DNA of 8,928 nt from UBA993 sp964436815 (lineage in GTDB: Bacteria; Bacillota; Dethiobacteria; DTU022), in NCBI GenBank assembly GCA_964436815.1, contig CAYTER010000070.1:1-8928 (forward strand). The letters run 5' to 3'. Positions 5,249-8,928 of this stretch are shown in pieces. Within the stretch, counting starts at the first letter, position 1. Each line of letters starts with the position of its first letter. Both the position numbers and the translations under genes were made by a program. The notes beneath the pieces were generated by a model. That model made no database searches. It was not told the origin of the DNA and saw only the letters and a list, made by a program, of their open reading frames with translations.

Positions 5249-7147
5249 ATGAGCAGGGTGGAACACAACTTTTTACCGATCAGCAAAGAAGAGATGGTGG
5301 CCCGCGGCTGGGAGCAGCCTGATTTTATCATGATCAGCGGCGATGCCTATGTTGACCACCCTTCTTTTGGGGTGGCGATTATCAGCCGCCTGCTGGAAGC
5401 GTACGGTTTTAAGGTGGCGATAATCGCCCAGCCGGACTGGAAGAATCCCGTTCAGTTTACTCAGCTTGGAGAACCGAAGTTAGGCTTCTTGATCAGCGCC
5501 GGCAATATTGATTCGCTGGTGAATCATTATACTGTTGCCAAAAAGAAACGCAAACAAGATGCCTACAGCCCGGGTGGTATAACCGGTCTGCGCCCGGACC
5601 GGGCTTTAACCGTATACACTCAGAAGGTGCGGGAGGTCTTTCCGCAGAGTCCGATAATTCTCGGCGGCATTGAGGCCAGTTTGCGGCGAATGGCTCACTA
5701 CGATTACTGGACCGACAGCGTCAGGCGCTCAGTGCTGATCGATTCAGGGGCAGACCTCCTGATATACGGCATGGGAGAAAAGCCGGTACTAGAAGTAGCC
5801 GAGACCCTTGAGAACGGCATCAAGATCAAAGATATCACTTACATTCGGGGGACAGTGATTTGTGTTCCTGACCTTCCCAACCCGTCAGAAACACTGCTGC
5901 TGCCATCCTTTAGTGAAATAAAAGATTCAAAGCAGAAGTTTGCGGAAAGTTTTATGATGCAATATAGAAACAGCGAACCACGGCAGGCAAAAGCGCTGGC
6001 TGAACCTTACCCTGAATGTTACCTGCTCCAGAACCCACCGGCCGAACCGCTAACCGGCGATGAACTGGATCAGATCTACCGTCTTCCATTTACGCGCCGC
6101 TATCATCCTGTTTATGAAAAAGGAGGTGGTGTTCCGGCTTTAAGCGAGGTAAAATTCAGCCTGGCCAGCAGCCGCGGCTGTTTCGGGGGTTGCAGTTTTT
6201 GTGCCCTACATTTTCATCAGGGCCGCTGCATTCAAACCAGGAGTATTGAAGCAGTAGTGGAAGAAGCAAAGAAGCTGATTGAAGATCCTGATTATAAAGG
6301 TTATATCCATGATGTAGGCGGACCGACCGCTAACTTCAGGCAAAAAGCCTGCGAAAAACAGACTAAGCAGGGCTCCTGTATTGATAAAAATTGTCTTTAT
6401 CCTGAGCCTTGCCGAAACCTGACCGTTGATCACAGCGACTACCTGCAGCTATTGCGGGAACTGCGATCACTTAAGGGTGTAAAAAAAGTTTTTGTCCGTT
6501 CCGGGATCCGCCACGATTACCTGCTCTATGACCCGGATCCTGCCTTTTTTGAAGAACTCTGCGAGTACCATATCAGCGGGCAGCTAAAGGTAGCCCCGGA
6601 ACATGTAGCTCCTGCAGTTCTTGAGAAGATGGGCAAACCGGGCAGGGAGACATACCTGGCTTTTAAGAAGAAGTATAAGGTGATCAACCAAAAGCTCGGA
6701 AAAGATCAATACCTGGTGCCTTATTTCATGTCCAGTCATCCGGGATCGGATCTAAACGCAGCAGTTGAACTGGCTTCTTTTATCCGCAAACACGAACACA
6801 TGCCGGAACAGGTCCAGGATTTTTACCCGACACCGGGCACCTTATCTACCTGCATGTACTATACCGGCCTCGATCCCCGTACCGGGCAACCGGTATACGT
6901 GCCGAAAACAGCCCACGAAAAAGCCATGCAGCGTGCATTGATCCAGTTTCGCAACCCTAAAGTTTATCGCTTGGTGCACGAAGCTTTGATCAAAACTGGC
7001 CGCAGGGATTTAATTGGGTTCGGCAAATACTGCCTGATCCGACCGCCCGGGGGTAAGAAAAATAAAAAGGCCGGACAGGGCGAAGAGCGAAAACAGGGTC
7101 TGACACAGAAGAAAAAAGATAAAAGAAAGAAAGAGGTCGGAAAATAA
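5249..7147 (+). CDS. ygiQ: YgiQ-family radical-SAM protein
   Basis: A 632-residue full-length YgiQ-type protein. The conserved N-terminal domain includes ISGDAYVDHPSFG, IIAQPDW, the PGGITGLRPDRA region and ILGGIEASLRRMAHYDYW. The radical-SAM barrel starts near 300, with its cluster cysteines at C311-X3-C315-X2-C318 (RGCFGGCSFCALHFHQGR). A second cysteine set, C368-X8-C377-X4-C382-X5-C388, follows DVGGPTANF and is also present in E. coli YgiQ as I recall it; it may bind another cluster. VAPEH, SSHPGSD and DFYPTPGT complete the family signature. Residues about 600-632 are a Lys/Arg/Gln-rich, probably disordered tail. ATG 5249 is the first in-frame start after a stop and matches the family N-terminus (FLPISKEEM), although its Shine-Dalgarno (AGGA) is only 3 bases away. 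The biochemical role of the family is not established. The yczE-like gene follows after 4 bases. Confidence 0.96.
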   Translation: MSRVEHNFLPISKEEMVARGWEQPDFIMISGDAYVDHPSFGVAIISRLLEAYGFKVAIIAQPDWKNPVQFTQLGEPKLGFLISAGNIDSLVNHYTVAKKKRKQDAYSPGGITGLRPDRALTVYTQKVREVFPQSPIILGGIEASLRRMAHYDYWTDSVRRSVLIDSGADLLIYGMGEKPVLEVAETLENGIKIKDITYIRGTVICVPDLPNPSETLLLPSFSEIKDSKQKFAESFMMQYRNSEPRQAKALAEPYPECYLLQNPPAEPLTGDELDQIYRLPFTRRYHPVYEKGGGVPALSEVKFSLASSRGCFGGCSFCALHFHQGRCIQTRSIEAVVEEAKKLIEDPDYKGYIHDVGGPTANFRQKACEKQTKQGSCIDKNCLYPEPCRNLTVDHSDYLQLLRELRSLKGVKKVFVRSGIRHDYLLYDPDPAFFEELCEYHISGQLKVAPEHVAPAVLEKMGKPGRETYLAFKKKYKVINQKLGKDQYLVPYFMSSHPGSDLNAAVELASFIRKHEHMPEQVQDFYPTPGTLSTCMYYTGLDPRTGQPVYVPKTAHEKAMQRALIQFRNPKVYRLVHEALIKTGRRDLIGFGKYCLIRPPGGKKNKKAGQGEERKQGLTQKKKDKRKKEVGK

Positions 7148-7151
7148 ACCA

Positions 7152-7805
7152 ATGGAGTTATACTCTCGTAAACTAAAAGTCCGCAGAACTATCTTACGCT
7201 ATCTGGCTCTTTTTACCGGCCTTTTTGTGATCGCCAACGGCATCGTCATTCTCATTAATGCCGACCTGGGTGTGAACCCCTGGGACGTATTGCATATCGG
7301 CCTGGCTAACCAGATTGGCCTTACTATCGGCCGGGTGACGCAAATCATCGGCATAATCCTGATTGCGATCAGCTACTTTTTTAAAGTGCGTCCCAATATA
7401 GGGACAATCCTCAATATGATCTTTCTCGGGCTTTTTATCGACCTGGTAATCGGTTGGGATTATGTGCCGCTGCCCGAAACGCTGATGATGAAGATCATCT
7501 TTTTTCTGATCGGCTTACTGTTATTCGGTTTCGGTGTAGCTTTCTATATCAGCCCGAATTTAGGAGCCGGACCACGTGACAGCATGATGCTTGCCCTGAC
7601 CCGGGCAACAGGACTGCGGGTAGGACTGATCAGGACGATCATGGAAGTGGTGGTGGCAACTGCCGGTTATTTTATGGGCGGCCCGCTGGGCATCGGCACA
7701 GTAATTTTTGCCCTTTCGCTGGGTATTTTTATGGAGGCAGGTTTTGCTTTCGTCCGCCGCATCCAAAAAACTTCAATCTATAAAAGCATCTGGAACAGCG
7801 CGTGA
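7152..7805 (+). CDS. YczE/YitT-type six-helix membrane protein
   Basis: A 217-residue polytopic membrane protein with about six helices (roughly 15-37, 60-78, 83-101, 112-134, 156-175 and 178-200) and a basic N-terminus (SRKLKVRR). The motif LGVNPWDVLHIGLA (39-52) is the signature of the YczE-type family of uncharacterised integral membrane proteins. It recurs as LGAGPRDSMMLALT (137-150), exactly 98 residues later, and the two halves align without gaps from about 18-97 to 116-195, giving a 3+3 architecture. It lies 4 bases after the ygiQ stop with no Shine-Dalgarno at good spacing (AGAGG is 15 bases away), so translation is probably coupled to ygiQ. Substrate and role are unknown; a transporter-like fold is suggested by the pseudo-symmetry only. 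Family call good, function open. Confidence 0.88.
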   Translation: MELYSRKLKVRRTILRYLALFTGLFVIANGIVILINADLGVNPWDVLHIGLANQIGLTIGRVTQIIGIILIAISYFFKVRPNIGTILNMIFLGLFIDLVIGWDYVPLPETLMMKIIFFLIGLLLFGFGVAFYISPNLGAGPRDSMMLALTRATGLRVGLIRTIMEVVVATAGYFMGGPLGIGTVIFALSLGIFMEAGFAFVRRIQKTSIYKSIWNSA

Positions 7806-7828
7806 TCCAAACAATCACCTGGCTTTTT
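7802..7828 (+). terminator. Weak terminator candidate after the yczE-like gene
   Basis: GTGAT (7802-7806) and ATCAC (7814-7818) form a 5-bp stem around a 7-base loop, overlapping the stop codon; TTTTT follows at 7824-7828 after a 5-base gap. The stem is short and the T-run is offset, so termination would be inefficient at best. Confidence 0.25.
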
Positions 7829-7864
7829 AGTCTGCACGGCCTAAATATTTCGGATTAGGTATAT

Positions 7865-7884
7865 TTATAGACTGTATCCTACAA
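7865..7884. repeat. Operator-like palindrome 1 (degenerate)
   Basis: TTATAGACTGTATCCTACAA. Against TTGTAGT-N6-ACTACAA it matches 11 of 14 arm positions. It starts exactly 40 bases before palindrome 2 and covers the -35 position implied by the TATAAT at 7897. Confidence 0.6.
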
Positions 7885-7896
7885 ATCTTATTAATT

Positions 7897-7902
7897 TATA
7901 AT
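7897..7902 (+). promoter_or_regulatory. -10 box (TATAAT) between palindromes 1 and 2
   Basis: A perfect TATAAT with no recognisable -35 at 16-18 bases; that position lies in palindrome 1. The predicted start (about 7909) falls inside palindrome 2. The arrangement suits a regulated promoter for the SDR gene. Confidence 0.45.
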
Positions 7903-7904
7903 TT

Positions 7905-7924
7905 TTGTAGTTTGCAAACTACAA
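7905..7924. repeat. Operator-like palindrome 2 (perfect, 20 bases)
   Basis: TTGTAGTTTGCAAACTACAA is its own reverse complement over all 20 bases. Arms TTGTAGT/ACTACAA are shared exactly with palindrome 3, while the six central bases differ, as expected for a protein-binding site with an unread centre. Confidence 0.8.
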
Positions 7925-7944
7925 TTTTATGCTTTTTGCTGACT

Positions 7945-7964
7945 TTGTAGTCCCTAGACTACAA
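7945..7964. repeat. Operator-like palindrome 3
   Basis: TTGTAGTCCCTAGACTACAA has eight paired bases in each arm and a four-base unpaired centre. It starts exactly 40 bases after palindrome 2 and lies about 36 bases downstream of the predicted transcription start. Confidence 0.8.
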
Positions 7965-8056
7965 TTTGATCAACTGTCTGAATTGCCCCCTGCATTAAAC
8001 TCATGCCAATTAATCATCCTCATTTAAATAAAGGAGTTTTAACACCCCTTAGCTAA

Positions 8057-8086
8057 TTGATCTCAGAAATCTATAGTCGGAATAAT
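8057..8086 (+). promoter_or_regulatory. Alternative proximal promoter candidate for the SDR gene
   Basis: TTGATC (8057-8062, 4/6 to the -35 consensus), an 18-base spacer, then AATAAT (8081-8086, 5/6 to -10). Transcription from here would give a leader of about 27 bases containing the Shine-Dalgarno. It competes with the TATAAT at 7897 as the SDR promoter. Confidence 0.3.
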
Positions 8087-8107
8087 AATAATGAGGATAA
8101 AAAGAAG

Positions 8108-8115
8108 AGAGGTGA
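8108..8115 (+). promoter_or_regulatory. Shine-Dalgarno that decides the SDR start
   Basis: AGAGGTGA lies 4 bases before ATG 8120 (6 bases from the GAGGT core). The longer frame from TTG 8057 would place this site inside the coding sequence, add a polar Asn/Lys-rich extension and lacks its own site at correct spacing. Confidence 0.85.
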
Positions 8116-8119
8116 ATTG

Positions 8120-8884
8120 ATGAGCGCTATTAGTTACGGTTTGTCCGGAAAAGTTGTTATTGTAACCGGCGGCAGCCGCGGTATCGGGTTGGAGTTGGCC
8201 CGACGGCTTTTAGGCGAAGGAGCAAAAGTGGCAATCTGCGCCCGCAAGCAGGAGGGCCTGGATAAAGCAGCTGAAGAGCTGCAGGGTGGTGAAAACCTGC
8301 TCACAGTTCAGGCTCATATTGCCCGCGAAGAAGAAGTTGACCAGCTATTTGAGCAAACTATAAACTGTTTCGGCAGGCTTGATATCCTGATTAATAACGT
8401 GGGTATGAATCTGCTGACCCCTTCACTGGTAAATACAGAATCCGCTACCTGGCAGAAGATCATAGAATCGAATCTTAGTGGCACTTACTACTGTTCGCGG
8501 GCTGCCGCCAGGATCATGAAAGAACAGGGTTCCGGAAAAATTGTGAGTATATCTTCTACAGCTGCCTGCCGCCCTGCTCCTGGAATGGGCGTTTACGGCA
8601 TTGCCAAAGCAGGGATTGAGATGTTAACTAAAGTGCTGGCTGCCGAGCTGGCCGCAGATAATATCCAGGTAAATGCAGTTGCTCCCTGCATGGTAAAAAC
8701 AGGCTTTAGCGCTCCTTTCTGGTCAAACCCTGATGTGCATGACGAGATCATCAGGACTATCCCGTCCGGCAGACTGGCAGAAACCGGCGATGTTGTCGAA
8801 CCGGCGCTTTTCCTCTGTTCAGCAGGGGCTGATTATATCACCGGCCAGATTCTGGCCGTCGACGGCGGCTCAACCTTAAAATAA
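8120..8884 (+). CDS. Classical short-chain dehydrogenase/reductase (FabG-like)
   Basis: A 254-residue classical SDR of standard length. The Rossmann glycine motif is TGGSRGIG at 16-23; R20 together with the A41-R42 pair after the second strand favours NADP(H) over NAD(H). NNVG (92-95) replaces the usual NNAG. The catalytic tetrad is N118, S146 (IVSISS), Y159 and K163 (YGIAK). The C-terminal NAVAPCMVKTGF, PSGRLAETGDVV, and ITGQILAVDGGS segments are typical of the FabG/glucose-dehydrogenase-like branch. It should reduce a ketone or oxidise an alcohol in the cytoplasm; the substrate cannot be deduced, and no fatty-acid synthesis genes flank it. It appears to be the only gene downstream of the palindrome array, hence the likely target of that regulator. 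The start is set by the AGAGGTGA site. A hairpin follows the stop. Confidence 0.93.
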   Translation: MSAISYGLSGKVVIVTGGSRGIGLELARRLLGEGAKVAICARKQEGLDKAAEELQGGENLLTVQAHIAREEEVDQLFEQTINCFGRLDILINNVGMNLLTPSLVNTESATWQKIIESNLSGTYYCSRAAARIMKEQGSGKIVSISSTAACRPAPGMGVYGIAKAGIEMLTKVLAAELAADNIQVNAVAPCMVKTGFSAPFWSNPDVHDEIIRTIPSGRLAETGDVVEPALFLCSAGADYITGQILAVDGGSTLK

Positions 8885-8899
8885 ACACAAGCAACATAG

Positions 8900-8919
8900 T
8901 GCCCCCCAACACAGGGGCA
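8900..8919 (+). terminator. GC-rich hairpin after the SDR gene
   Basis: TGCCCC (8900-8905) and GGGGCA (8914-8919) form a perfect 6-bp stem around an 8-base loop, 15 bases after the stop codon. No T-run follows in the visible sequence, so it may be only part of a terminator, or of a repeated palindromic element cut by the window edge. Confidence 0.35.
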
Positions 8920-8928
8920 ACACAGGGG
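8907..8928 (+). repeat. Two tandem copies of an 11-mer at the window edge
   Basis: CAACACAGGGG occurs twice in perfect tandem (8907-8917 and 8918-8928), and the array may continue outside the window. It overlaps the hairpin arm. It could be the edge of a tandem repeat or of a REP-like intergenic element. Confidence 0.6.

Larger units (their letters stand above)
7806..8119 (+). other. 314-base non-coding region upstream of the SDR gene
   Basis: No credible gene is found on either strand. The stretch holds a weak terminator, three phased palindromes (7865-7964), a TATAAT at 7897-7902, an orphan AAAGGAG (8030-8036) with no start codon at useful distance, a second possible promoter and an (AAT)4 run at 8081-8092. 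If transcription starts near 7909, the SDR messenger has a leader of about 210 bases. Confidence 0.7.

Noticed and set aside
6119..6131. AAGGAGG followed by GTG inside ygiQ, a possible internal start
   Set aside because: The GTG is out of frame with ygiQ and the site simply encodes the KGGG residues of the protein.
6206..6433. 75-codon minus-strand frame within ygiQ
   Set aside because: Antisense to the conserved radical-SAM core of ygiQ; no Shine-Dalgarno or homology recognised.
7865..7964. CRISPR-like array (three repeats, 20-base spacers)
   Set aside because: Repeats are only 20 bases, fully palindromic and variable in the centre, with no cas genes; an operator array fits better.
7905..7964. 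BlaI/MecI-type operator (TACA-N2-TGTA)
   Set aside because: The half-sites are similar in letters but face the opposite way: here TGTAGT points inward to ACTACA across six bases.
7929..8027. 32-codon open frame (ATG at 7929) within the SDR leader
   Set aside because: No Shine-Dalgarno, runs through palindrome 3, and the composition is not protein-like; likely chance.

Overview
The window looks like chromosomal DNA from an anaerobic, clostridia-like member of the Bacillota. This is inferred from strong purine-rich Shine-Dalgarno sites, use of a GTG start, two radical-SAM genes, a clostridial-type gene complement and moderate GC. No rRNA, tRNA, CRISPR array or transposase is visible, and the taxonomic call is inference only.

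Left block (1-5041, all minus strand). In transcription order the genes are: a small radical-SAM protein with an unusual CX4CX2C cluster motif; a YbaK/EbsC-type Cys-tRNA(Pro) deacylase overlapping it by one base (TGATG); a DUF432-type protein; an MscS-type mechanosensitive channel whose ATG directly follows the DUF432 stop (TAAATG); a single-domain CheY/Rcp1-like response regulator; and a REC-GAF-HD-GYP response regulator that runs off the left edge. The last gene is open from 1370 to base 1 (456 codons visible). No sensor kinase is visible. The apparent theme is membrane or osmotic stress coupled to phospho-signalling and cyclic-di-GMP turnover.

Divergent region (5042-5248). Two consensus TATAAT -10 boxes point away from each other, with a CTGCCT/AGGCAG inverted repeat between them.

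Right block (5249-8884, plus strand). A full-length YgiQ-family radical-SAM protein is followed 4 bases later by a YczE/YitT-type six-helix membrane protein that carries a clear, ungapped internal duplication. A 314-base non-coding region then leads to a short-chain dehydrogenase/reductase (SDR). That region holds the most striking non-coding signal in the window: three 20-base palindromes of the form TTGTAGT-N6-ACTACAA (one perfect, one with only a mismatched centre, one degenerate), spaced exactly 40 bases apart with a perfect TATAAT between the first two. It reads as an operator array for an unidentified dimeric regulator. The window ends in a GC-rich hairpin and two tandem copies of an 11-mer.

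Several longest-ORF starts look wrong. Shine-Dalgarno placement favours GTG 1854 for the small response regulator, ATG 3528 for DUF432 and ATG 8120 for the SDR, and these starts are used here.
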